NCBI RefSeq assembly: GCF_031846345.1
Contig: NZ_JAVRHX010000001.1
Span: 1,240,001-1,304,000 of the forward strand
DNA length: 64,000 nucleotides
Direction of reading: 5' to 3'
From: Glaciecola petra
Lineage (GTDB): Bacteria > Pseudomonadota > Gammaproteobacteria > Enterobacterales > Alteromonadaceae
The notes beneath the pieces were generated by a model, which saw only the letters and a program-made list of their open reading frames with translations, did no database searches and was not told the DNA's origin. Positions 17,895 through 26,431 of this stretch are shown piece after piece. Position numbers and translations under genes: made by a program. Each line of letters starts with the position of its first letter. The first letter of the stretch is position 1.

Positions 17895-20462
17895 ATGTCA
17901 GATTTAATTTGGTTTTTAGTATTTGCACTTGTATTTTGCGTGGTAGCATACAAACGCTATTCACTCACAACCTGCCTTGGCGCACTAACAGCGACAATGC
18001 TTATAGGTTCTATCGTGGGTTCAATAGGTATACTCGGCTGGTTATTGTTTGCAGTAATCGCGTTGCCTATTGCTTATAAACCCATTCGATTGGAACATAT
18101 AAGTACAAAACTATTAGCATTTTACAAATCAGTTTCTCCTGAGATGTCTGATACTGAACAAGAAGCAATAGATGCTGGAACCGTTTGGTGGGATGGTGAA
18201 TTATTTTCAGGTAAACCAAACTGGCAGAAGCTTCATAATATTGCTAGTCCAAGGCTTAGCAGTGAAGAACAAGCATTTTTAGATGGCCCCTGCGAAACAG
18301 TATGTTCAATGGTTAACGAATGGCAAATCAACCATGTAGACGCAGATTTATCAGACGATATATGGGCGTATTTAAAAGAACATAAATTCTTCGCTATGAT
18401 CATCGAAAAGAAATACGGTGGATTAGCATTTTCTGCATATGCACAGTCAAGAGTACTTCAAAAACTAGCAGGGGTAAGTGCGGTATTATCGTCAACTGTT
18501 GGCGTACCAAATTCACTTGGACCAGGCGAATTGTTGCAGCACTATGGTACTGAAGAACAACAAAATCATTATTTACCTCGCTTAGCAAATGGTGATGAAA
18601 TACCTTGCTTCGCGCTTACAAGCCCAGAAGCTGGTTCAGATGCTGGCGCAATCCCTGATACAGGTATAGTTACCAAAGGCAAATTTGAGGGTAAAGAAGT
18701 ACTCGGTATGCGTCTTACTTTTTCAAAGCGTTATATCACCCTAGCCCCAATTGCTACAGTGGTCGGACTTGCATTTAAATTGCATGACCCAGACGGTTTG
18801 TTGGGAGACAAAAAAGAGCTGGGTATCACTTGTGCACTCATTCCTAGAGATACAGATGGGCTCAAGATTGGTCGTCGGCACTTTCCCCTAAATGTTCCTT
18901 TTCATAATGGACCACTTCAAGCTGAAGATATGTTTGTGCCGATTAGTTACATTATTGGCGGCGAAAAAATGGCCGGTAAAGGTTGGCGTATGCTCATGGA
19001 GTGTTTGTCGGTAGGACGCTGTATAACACTCCCCTCATCGGCGGCGGGTGGAGCTAAACAATTAGCATTAACAACTGGTGCCTATTCGCGTATTCGACGT
19101 CAATTCAAAATGCCAATAGGTCAAATGGAAGGTGTCGAAGAAATGCTCGGCAGAATCGGTGGTAGTGCATATATGATGGATGCAGTAACCTCCTTATCTA
19201 CCGCGGGCGTAGATTTAGGAGAAAAGCCTTCGGTAATATCTGCAATTTGCAAATATCATCTAACCGAACGTATGCGTACTATTGTGAATGACTCCATGGA
19301 TATACATGGCGGTAAAGGCATATGTTTAGGACCAAACAATTATCTTGGACGAGCTTATCAAGGTGTGCCTATTTCTATTACGGTAGAAGGCGCGAACATT
19401 CTGACTCGAAACATGATGATTTTTGGTCAAGGTGCTATGCGCTGTCACCCCTATGTTCTTCAGGAGATTTACGCCGCTCAGCAAGAAGATAAGCAAAAGC
19501 AACTCGAAGATTTTGATACAGCAGTGTTTGGACATATTGGCTTCGCCATATGTAATACCGTTCGAACGGCTTGGTTTACTTTGAGTCGTAATGTTTTATC
19601 TAGTGCGCCATTTAAAGATGAAACCGCTAGGTATTACAAACGCTTACAAGGTTATAGTGCTAACTTGGCATTATTGACAGATATTTCAATGGGTGTTTTG
19701 GGTGGCTCATTGAAACGTCGAGAGCGTTTATCTGCAAGACTAGGTGATGTATTGAGTCAATTGTATTTGGCATCAGCAACCTTAAAGCGTTTTGATGAAC
19801 AAGGACGAAATAAAGAAGACCTGCCCTTCTTAAACTGGGCATTACAAGATAGCTTATATCAAATTGATGTGGCAATTGATGACTTTATACGTAATTTCCC
19901 CAATTCGGCAGTATCTGTTTTGTTGCGAATAATCGTGCAACCGTTTGGTAAGTTAAGCACTAAACCTAGCGACGTAATAGAGCACAAAATTGCGCATATA
20001 TTACAAACGCCAAATAGTGCACGAAGCCGCTTAGGTGATGGTCAATATTTATCACGAGTAGAAGGTAACTTGTTTGGTGATTTAGAACAGACGCTAGAGA
20101 ATATAGTGAAGGTTGAGCCTCTCTTCAAAAAGATCTGCAAGTCCTTAGGTAAAAGTTTACAAATGACTCAACTTGATCAATTAGCAGAACAAGCGTTAAA
20201 AGCCAATATCATTTCGCAAGAAGAAGCGCAGCTCTTGATTGATACTGAAGCCGGAAGACTCAGAACAATCAACGTAGATGATTTTGATCCACAAGAGTTA
20301 GTTTCTGCGACTAGTAAAGTTGGCGTCACTGCAGCACCAAAACGGAGTCCCAGAAAAAAACCAAGCGCTAAAACAACGACAAAACCAACAGCTAAAACAC
20401 CGGCAAAGGCGGCAGTTTCCAAAGCAAAGCCTAAAGCGCCTCGGAAAACTAAAGCAGCTTAA
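17895..20462 (+). CDS. fadE: Acyl-CoA dehydrogenase FadE with basic C-terminal tail
   Basis: FadE performs the first oxidation of beta-oxidation. The 855-residue protein has two N-terminal membrane segments (about residues 2-65), an acyl-CoA dehydrogenase core with TSPEAGSDAG and VEGANILTR, where Glu498 is the expected catalytic base, and a long C-terminal domain as in E. coli FadE (814 residues). The last 41 residues (815-855) are an extra tail of Lys, Arg, Ala, Pro and Thr with 15 basic and no acidic residues, resembling histone H1-like tails. A FadR-like operator lies just upstream and an intrinsic terminator follows. Confidence 0.95.
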   Translation: MSDLIWFLVFALVFCVVAYKRYSLTTCLGALTATMLIGSIVGSIGILGWLLFAVIALPIAYKPIRLEHISTKLLAFYKSVSPEMSDTEQEAIDAGTVWWDGELFSGKPNWQKLHNIASPRLSSEEQAFLDGPCETVCSMVNEWQINHVDADLSDDIWAYLKEHKFFAMIIEKKYGGLAFSAYAQSRVLQKLAGVSAVLSSTVGVPNSLGPGELLQHYGTEEQQNHYLPRLANGDEIPCFALTSPEAGSDAGAIPDTGIVTKGKFEGKEVLGMRLTFSKRYITLAPIATVVGLAFKLHDPDGLLGDKKELGITCALIPRDTDGLKIGRRHFPLNVPFHNGPLQAEDMFVPISYIIGGEKMAGKGWRMLMECLSVGRCITLPSSAAGGAKQLALTTGAYSRIRRQFKMPIGQMEGVEEMLGRIGGSAYMMDAVTSLSTAGVDLGEKPSVISAICKYHLTERMRTIVNDSMDIHGGKGICLGPNNYLGRAYQGVPISITVEGANILTRNMMIFGQGAMRCHPYVLQEIYAAQQEDKQKQLEDFDTAVFGHIGFAICNTVRTAWFTLSRNVLSSAPFKDETARYYKRLQGYSANLALLTDISMGVLGGSLKRRERLSARLGDVLSQLYLASATLKRFDEQGRNKEDLPFLNWALQDSLYQIDVAIDDFIRNFPNSAVSVLLRIIVQPFGKLSTKPSDVIEHKIAHILQTPNSARSRLGDGQYLSRVEGNLFGDLEQTLENIVKVEPLFKKICKSLGKSLQMTQLDQLAEQALKANIISQEEAQLLIDTEAGRLRTINVDDFDPQELVSATSKVGVTAAPKRSPRKKPSAKTTTKPTAKTPAKAAVSKAKPKAPRKTKAA

Positions 20463-20501
20463 GCGTTCCCAGGTTATTCTGGCATTATAAGTTGAATAGT
20501 A

Positions 20502-20539
20502 AAAAGACCAACATGCTTGCGTGTTGGTCTTTTGTTTTT
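20502..20539 (+). terminator. Intrinsic terminator of fadE
   Basis: A perfect 12-base stem (AAAAGACCAACA with TGTTGGTCTTTT) encloses the loop TGCTTGCG and is followed by a T-rich run. It begins 40 bases after the fadE stop and would end its transcript. The A tract on the left arm may also let it serve the convergent response-regulator gene. Confidence 0.85.
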
Positions 20540-20592
20540 GGAAACGCCATTATCGCGCTTTTAAACAAACGCAAATAAAAAATAAGGATGAA

Positions 20593-21228
20593 TTAGTCGA
20601 GTTGTAGTTTCTCAATCGCCACAATAATTTGTGTGCGCGACTTAACGTTTAATCTTTTGAATAACATACTGATATGCGCTTTCACTGTTGCCTCAGTCAC
20701 ATTTAATGTGTCAGCAATTTGTTTATTCATTAGTCCTTGCTTCACCAAACGTAGTACCTGAAATTGTTTTGGTGTCAACTCTTTAACTTTTTGGGCAATT
20801 TCAATCGTATCAGACGAAACGTTCTCAATTTTTTCTGCTATTCCTTCTGGTAACCATTGTTGGCCAGACAATACTTGTTTTATTGCTGCTACCATTTCAA
20901 GAGTAGGCGTCGTTTTGGGCACGAATGCATTTGCGCCAAAATCCATTACTTGAGCAATTACTTCAATAGAATCAGATGCTGAGACGACCACAATTGGTAT
21001 ATCAGGGAAAGACTGCCTAATACGCAAAAGGCCATAGAAATTTTCACAGCCTGGCATATTTAAATCCAATAATATGACTGAAATATTTCGTTGACGTCTT
21101 AGTACTTGTAAAGTGGAGGTGAAGGAGTCTGACTCTAAATAGTTAACCCCTTGCAATTGGCTTTGCAAAGCAGCTCTTAATGCTTCTCTATACAACGGAT
21201 GGTCATCAGCCAATAAGAACTTTAACAT
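20593..21228 (-). CDS. LuxR/NarL-type response regulator
   Basis: A 211-residue two-component response regulator. The receiver domain (1-120) has the acidic pair Asp8-Asp9, the phosphorylation site Asp55 in ILLDLNMPG and Lys105 in VPKTTP; the C-terminal LuxR-type helix-turn-helix (about 146-208) includes NKQIADTLNVTEATVKAH. No sensor kinase gene is adjacent, so it is an orphan here. Similar regulators in marine gammaproteobacteria act on carbon use such as acetate metabolism, but the target cannot be read from this sequence. Confidence 0.9.
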   Translation of the reverse strand: MLKFLLADDHPLYREALRAALQSQLQGVNYLESDSFTSTLQVLRRQRNISVILLDLNMPGCENFYGLLRIRQSFPDIPIVVVSASDSIEVIAQVMDFGANAFVPKTTPTLEMVAAIKQVLSGQQWLPEGIAEKIENVSSDTIEIAQKVKELTPKQFQVLRLVKQGLMNKQIADTLNVTEATVKAHISMLFKRLNVKSRTQIIVAIEKLQLD

Positions 21229-21440
21229 GGGGACACTATTTCCTTTCTAACCTTTATTGCTTTGGTTAAATGACTTCACTCAGTTTAAATTGCTTTACCA
21301 AATATATTGGAATACAAAAGTGAAAAATAACAATTGGTAAGCAAATCTTTCTGAGTTCTATAACCAATTGGTAATTTTACTGCTATACTTCAAGCTTACC
21401 TGTAGTACCATTTTTATTCAACTAATGTGTATTTTTTAAC

Positions 21441-22202
21441 ATGAAAAAAAGCAAGGACAAGTTTGCACCGGACACTATTTATTCGGAACAGCTAACTGAT
21501 GTAGAAGAATTTAGTTTTAACAAACAGGTTGTCGATGTGTTCCCCGATATGATCAATCGTTCTGTTCCCGGCTATCAAACTATAATAGATGGTATTGGTG
21601 AATTAGCGGCACTATTTTGTCCGGATAATGCACAGATATACGACCTTGGTTGTTCAATTGGGGAAGCCAGTTTATCTATAGCTAAACGTTTACAACAAAA
21701 GAAACCCAATATTGAGGCGATTGATAATTCGCAAGAAATGATTGAAAGGTGTGAGCAACATGTAAAAACCTTTCAATATGGTCAATATATCAATATTCAT
21801 AAAGACGATATAACATTAAGCACCTTATCTTCTTGCCATATGGTAGTAATCAATTTCACACTCCAGTTTTTAGCTAAAGATACTAGGCAAGGCCTTATTG
21901 AGAAAATATACCAATCCCTAGCGCCTGGCGGTATTCTGATATTAAGTGAAAAATTAGCTTACGAGGAACCCACCATTGACAATACTTTGGTTGCGTTACA
22001 TCACAAGTTTAAACGTGATAATGGATATTCAGATTTAGAAATTAGTCAAAAAAGAAGTGCATTAGAAAAGGTGATGCAACTAGATACCGCCGATGACCAT
22101 ATTGAACGTTTAAAAGCCGCAGGCTTTTCTTATGTTTGTAGGTGGTATCAACATTTTAATTTTTCATCTATGGTTGCGATCAAAGCTAAAAATTTGGGTT
22201 AA
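21441..22202 (+). CDS. cmoA: Carboxy-SAM synthase CmoA
   Basis: CmoA makes carboxy-S-adenosylmethionine from SAM and prephenate for tRNA wobble-uridine modification (cmo5U34). The 253-residue protein has the SAM-binding motif YDLGCSIGEASL, VVINFTLQFL and the family stretch DNGYSDLEISQKRSALE. It precedes cmoB by 60 bases, the conserved order. Confidence 0.96.
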   Translation: MKKSKDKFAPDTIYSEQLTDVEEFSFNKQVVDVFPDMINRSVPGYQTIIDGIGELAALFCPDNAQIYDLGCSIGEASLSIAKRLQQKKPNIEAIDNSQEMIERCEQHVKTFQYGQYINIHKDDITLSTLSSCHMVVINFTLQFLAKDTRQGLIEKIYQSLAPGGILILSEKLAYEEPTIDNTLVALHHKFKRDNGYSDLEISQKRSALEKVMQLDTADDHIERLKAAGFSYVCRWYQHFNFSSMVAIKAKNLG

Positions 22203-22262
22203 TTGATTCATGTATAAAATCGTTTTAACGACCTATGGTCTGCAACTAACAGGCATTGTTTA

Positions 22263-23252
22263 ATGAGCAGTAAATTTAAATGGCGTAGTCTGTTTTATCA
22301 GTCACTTCTCAATACTAAAATGGAGAAGTACTTAGCAGACTTTGCAGACAAGCTAAATGATTGGGATACTTGTGGAAATGTAAAAGAGAAGACCAAACTC
22401 AGTAAACAGTTAGCGTCATTGCCAGAATGCAATAATGTTCAATTAGACATAAACGATATTGTCAGCATTGCTTCAGACTTACCTTTATCTGAAGGGGAAA
22501 GAAGAAAAACCATCTCTATACTTAAGCAATTTATGCCCTGGCGTAAAGGTCCTTTTAGCTTTTTTGATATACACATTAAAACTGAGTGGCGTTCAGACTG
22601 GAAGTGGAATAGAGTGCTGCCGCATATAAAAAGCCTTAAAAACAAAAAGGTATTAGATGTTGGTTGTGGAAGTGGTTATCACTTGTTTAGGATGCATCAA
22701 GCAGGTGCTTTGCAAATAATAGGAATTGATCCTACAAGTTTGTTTTTCTATCAGTTTCAATGCTTTAAACGATACATGCCCGAACAAAATATACACTTCC
22801 TACCAATTGGCATTGAAGCAATGCCCAGCACCCAATATTTTGATTGTGTGTTTTCAATGGGTGTTCTTTACCATCGACCTGATCCCATAAAATTTTTAAA
22901 AGAATTGAAACAGCAGTTGGCGCCTGGTGGACAATTAGTGCTTGAAACATTAGTCGTAGAGGGTGATAAAACAACAGTGTTGGTGCCTAACGAAAGATAT
23001 GCCCAAATGAGCAACGTATGGTTTATACCAAGTGTAAAAGCGCTAATCGTTTGGCTAGAAAAAGTAGGCTTTGAAGATTGTAAATGTGTGGATATTGGTT
23101 TTACCTCTACGGATGAACAACAGTCAAGTGAGTGGATGCAAAATCAATCGTTAGTTGATTTTTTGGACCCCGAGAACCATTCTTTAACAATTGAAGGTTA
23201 TCAAGCGCCCTTACGCGCCGTTATCACAGCTTCAGTCGCCTCGACAAAATAA
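22263..23252 (+). CDS. cmoB: tRNA U34 carboxymethyltransferase CmoB
   Basis: CmoB transfers the carboxymethyl group of carboxy-SAM to 5-hydroxyuridine 34 in tRNA. The 329-residue length matches E. coli (323). Visible motifs are LPHIKSLKNKKVLDVGCGSG, IGIDPTSLFF and FSMGVLYHRPDP. It forms a two-gene unit with cmoA. Confidence 0.96.
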   Translation: MSSKFKWRSLFYQSLLNTKMEKYLADFADKLNDWDTCGNVKEKTKLSKQLASLPECNNVQLDINDIVSIASDLPLSEGERRKTISILKQFMPWRKGPFSFFDIHIKTEWRSDWKWNRVLPHIKSLKNKKVLDVGCGSGYHLFRMHQAGALQIIGIDPTSLFFYQFQCFKRYMPEQNIHFLPIGIEAMPSTQYFDCVFSMGVLYHRPDPIKFLKELKQQLAPGGQLVLETLVVEGDKTTVLVPNERYAQMSNVWFIPSVKALIVWLEKVGFEDCKCVDIGFTSTDEQQSSEWMQNQSLVDFLDPENHSLTIEGYQAPLRAVITASVASTK

Positions 23253-23415
23253 ACATAGTCTGCGGTGTAAAGACTTTGGCATTAAAATTGAAGTATTAGG
23301 AATTAACAAAACAATTGCCATATATTGTACTGCACAAAGTCTACATCAAGACTACGTTAATACTGTGGTAATAATAAGCTAAGTTTATGATTTAATGTGA
23401 CTTTGGAGTTCTTAT

Positions 23416-24306
23416 TTGAACATTGATACTGTAGTACATGACTTTATTATAAAAGAAAGGTTACCAAAAGAATATCGACATATCGCACTTAAATGGTTCG
23501 TCCCATTAGCTAAGACCCTATCCAAGCACCATGATGGTGCAGGTGGAACATTGATAATCGGGCTTAACGGTTGCCAAGGCTCAGGAAAATCAACCTTAAG
23601 CGCATTGCTCACTCAATTACTGACACAAGTATTCGATAAAATGTCTATCTCAATGTCGATAGACGATTTTTATTATAGTCGAGCACATCGTAAAACATTA
23701 AGCGAAACCGTCCATCCTTTGCTGCAAACAAGAGGCGTGCCGGGTACGCATGATGCAAACCTATTACTTAGTTGCATAAAGGCGCTAAAAAACCAGCAAC
23801 ATTGTGAAATACCTGTTTTTGATAAAAGCATCGATGATGTGCTACCGCCGAATCAACATATCCAAATAAAAAAAGCATTTGATATCGTAATTTTAGAAGG
23901 ATGGTGCGTTGGGATGCTTGCCCAAGAAGACGGTGAATTAACAAAAGGCGTAAATGATTTAGAAATAAATGAAGACCCTAATGGCATATGGCGTCGTTTT
24001 GTAAATAAATCACTAGAAACAACTTATCAAACTGTATTTTCTGAAATAGACTACTTGGTAATGTTGCAAGCACCGAGCTTTGCTAGCGTCTATAATTGGC
24101 GCCTACAACAAGAAAATAAATTAATAGACACACTCAAGGCTAAAAATTTGCCACTAAATAAAGCAATGAATGAACTACAGGTTGGCCGTTTTATTCAGCA
24201 CTATCAAAGGCTAACTGAATATGCATTAGACATACTGCCCGCCCGCGCCGATGCTTTGTTTATACTTAATCAACATCGAGAAATTATAAAATGTCAAATG
24301 ACGTAA
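23416..24306 (+). CDS. GLYK/Tda10-type P-loop kinase, predicted D-glycerate kinase
   Basis: A 296-residue P-loop kinase with Walker A NGCQGSGKST, the segment SIDDFYYSR and the characteristic RGVPGTHD of the plant/cyanobacterial glycerate 3-kinase and yeast Tda10 family. It would phosphorylate glycerate with ATP. The start is a TTG with a GGAG site seven bases upstream. It is the first of four tightly packed genes and overlaps the next by 16 bases; the neighbours act on glucosyl-phosphoglycerate, so its likely job is to salvage glycerate released when glucosylglycerate is phosphorolysed. The kinase family is clear, the substrate is inferred. Confidence 0.82.
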   Translation: MNIDTVVHDFIIKERLPKEYRHIALKWFVPLAKTLSKHHDGAGGTLIIGLNGCQGSGKSTLSALLTQLLTQVFDKMSISMSIDDFYYSRAHRKTLSETVHPLLQTRGVPGTHDANLLLSCIKALKNQQHCEIPVFDKSIDDVLPPNQHIQIKKAFDIVILEGWCVGMLAQEDGELTKGVNDLEINEDPNGIWRRFVNKSLETTYQTVFSEIDYLVMLQAPSFASVYNWRLQQENKLIDTLKAKNLPLNKAMNELQVGRFIQHYQRLTEYALDILPARADALFILNQHREIIKCQMT

Positions 24307-25160
24307 TTAAACAAATCATGCCATTGACAGACAAGCATCAGGCTCTTGTTTTTAGTGATCTAGATGGCACATTACTTGACCATTATAGTTACAGTTTTGA
24401 AGAGGCTGAACAAACCATCGAGGCGTTAAAACGTTATCAAATACCGCTTGTTTTAAATACAAGTAAAACCTTTGATGAAGTTTTGGCTATTCAAGATGAA
24501 ATGCAAATACATGGGCCATTTGTTGTTGAAAATGGTGCTGCAATATACATCCCAAAATCATTTTTTCCTGAAAAACCCAAAGGCACGACTTGGCGTAATG
24601 GCTTTTGGATGAAATCATTTACACACAAAAGGCAACATTGGCAAAACATATTGAAAAAATTGAACGTAGATTTTGAAGGTTGTTTTGAAATGTTCTCAGA
24701 AATGCCGATTGAACGGATAATTGAGTTAACTGGATTGGACCAACAAAGTGCTATCAATGCATCCAAACGAGAGTTTGGAGAGCCTTTATATTGGCACGCC
24801 AATGAAGAATTAAAAAAGCAGTTGATTAATTCGGCAACTAATTTAGGTGCTTCTCCCCTTCAAGGTGGACGATTTTTACATATTGGTGGAAATACTAATA
24901 AAGGAAAAGTCTTGAGTTGGCTTTGCAATGAATTTGAAAGACAAAATCAGGGTCAGGTAACCACAAGTATTGCGCTTGGAGATGGAAATAATGACATCGC
25001 AATGTTAGAAGCGGCAGACGTGTCGGTCCGTATTACTTCTCCCGTTAATCCGCCTCCTATTCTACAAAAAACTAAATTAGTATATACGTCACCTGTTGAT
25101 GGTCCGAAAGGATGGAGTCAGGTGCTTAATCAACTTATTCCAATTTTACAAATAAGGTAA
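24291..25160 (+). CDS. HAD phosphatase, glucosyl/mannosyl-3-phosphoglycerate phosphatase-like
   Basis: A 289-residue HAD-superfamily phosphatase of the MpgP/YedP group. HAD motif I is FSDLDGTLLD, motif II is the Ser/Thr in LNTSKT, and motif IV is GDGNNDIAMLEA. In this family the enzyme removes phosphate from glucosyl- or mannosyl-3-phosphoglycerate to give glucosylglycerate or mannosylglycerate. It overlaps the upstream kinase by 16 bases and is four bases from the synthase gene. Substrate sugar is inferred from neighbours. Confidence 0.85.
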   Translation: MSNDVIKQIMPLTDKHQALVFSDLDGTLLDHYSYSFEEAEQTIEALKRYQIPLVLNTSKTFDEVLAIQDEMQIHGPFVVENGAAIYIPKSFFPEKPKGTTWRNGFWMKSFTHKRQHWQNILKKLNVDFEGCFEMFSEMPIERIIELTGLDQQSAINASKREFGEPLYWHANEELKKQLINSATNLGASPLQGGRFLHIGGNTNKGKVLSWLCNEFERQNQGQVTTSIALGDGNNDIAMLEAADVSVRITSPVNPPPILQKTKLVYTSPVDGPKGWSQVLNQLIPILQIR

Positions 25161-25164
25161 TTAC

Positions 25165-26391
25165 ATGGCAGATTTTTATCAAAATGGTATTGTGACAACG
25201 CTGCACAATTTAGAAAATCGCTCGGTCGAAGCGCTCGAAAGTGAATTAAATGAATTCGCTAAAAAGCGGCCTTTAGGCTTAATTTTGCCTAGTTTATTTT
25301 CAGAACTAGAGGGTAAAGCTTTACCTGCAACAATCGATCATATTGCTAAAGTCCCGTACTTAAATGAAGTTGTCATCGGCTTAGATAGAGCTACTAAAGA
25401 ACAGTACCAATACGCCTTAAAATTCTTTTCTCATTTACCACAGCAACACAGAGTCTTATGGAATGATGGCCCTCGACTACAAGCCCTAGATGAAGAATTA
25501 CGTAAGTTGGGATTGGCGCCGAAAGAGTTGGGCAAAGGTAGGAATGTCTGGTATTGCATGGGTTTCGTTTTAGCCTCTAATAGAGTGGAGAGCGTGGCTT
25601 TACATGATTGTGACATACTGACATATGATCGCTCTTTATTAGCTCGATTAATCTACCCTGTTGCGAATCCGCAATTTAATTATGAATTTTGTAAGGGGTT
25701 TTATGCGCGTGTTGCCGATGGCAAAATTAATGGGCGTGTGTCGCGGTTATTGGTCACACCATTATTACGAGCGTTAAAGCATACCTTAGGCCAAAACGAT
25801 TATTTAGAATTTATGGACAGTTTTAGGTATCCACTTGCGGGAGAGTTTTCATTTAGACGCGACGTCCTAAATGATATCCGTATTCCAAGCGACTGGGGGC
25901 TAGAAATCGGCGTTTTGTCAGAGATGCACAGAAATTATTCACACAATCGCTTATGCCAATCTGATATCGCCGATGCTTATGATCACAAACATCAAGACCT
26001 TTCTTTGAATAACGACCAGGGTGGTTTATCAAAGATGTCAATAGATATTACCAAGGCCTTGTTTAGAAAGTTAGCTACCCAGGGTACTGTTTTCAATACA
26101 GAAACCTTTAGAACAATTAAAGCAACTTATTTCCGAATTGCCTTGGATTTTATTGAAACTTATCACAATGATGCTGTGATGAATGGTTTGAAATTAGATA
26201 TTCATTCAGAAGAAAAAGCGGTTGAGTTATTCGCAAAAAACATAATGAAAGCAGGCACGAGCTTTTTGGATAACCCTATGGAAACGCCCTTTATACCAAG
26301 TTGGAATAGAGTAGTAAGTGCTAAACCTGATGTACTTGAATGCCTTTTACGTGCAGTAGAAGAAGACCATAAAGAATTTCTAGGCCAATAA
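25165..26391 (+). CDS. Glycosyltransferase, GpgS-like glucosyl-3-phosphoglycerate synthase
   Basis: A 408-residue GT-A glycosyltransferase of the glucosyl-3-phosphoglycerate synthase type. The likely metal-binding DxD motif is in VALHDCDILTYDR; other features are LGKGRNVWYCMG, YPLAGEFSFRR and DWGLEIGVLSE, which resemble the acceptor and donor regions of GpgS and MpgS. It would join NDP-glucose to 3-phosphoglycerate. A phosphatase of the matching family lies immediately upstream and a GH13 phosphorylase downstream, which favours glucosylglycerate as product; mannosyl specificity cannot be excluded. Confidence 0.82.
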   Translation: MADFYQNGIVTTLHNLENRSVEALESELNEFAKKRPLGLILPSLFSELEGKALPATIDHIAKVPYLNEVVIGLDRATKEQYQYALKFFSHLPQQHRVLWNDGPRLQALDEELRKLGLAPKELGKGRNVWYCMGFVLASNRVESVALHDCDILTYDRSLLARLIYPVANPQFNYEFCKGFYARVADGKINGRVSRLLVTPLLRALKHTLGQNDYLEFMDSFRYPLAGEFSFRRDVLNDIRIPSDWGLEIGVLSEMHRNYSHNRLCQSDIADAYDHKHQDLSLNNDQGGLSKMSIDITKALFRKLATQGTVFNTETFRTIKATYFRIALDFIETYHNDAVMNGLKLDIHSEEKAVELFAKNIMKAGTSFLDNPMETPFIPSWNRVVSAKPDVLECLLRAVEEDHKEFLGQ

Positions 26392-26431
26392 ATGCGCTGG
26401 TATATAAATTGACTATTTTCAGGAACTATTA

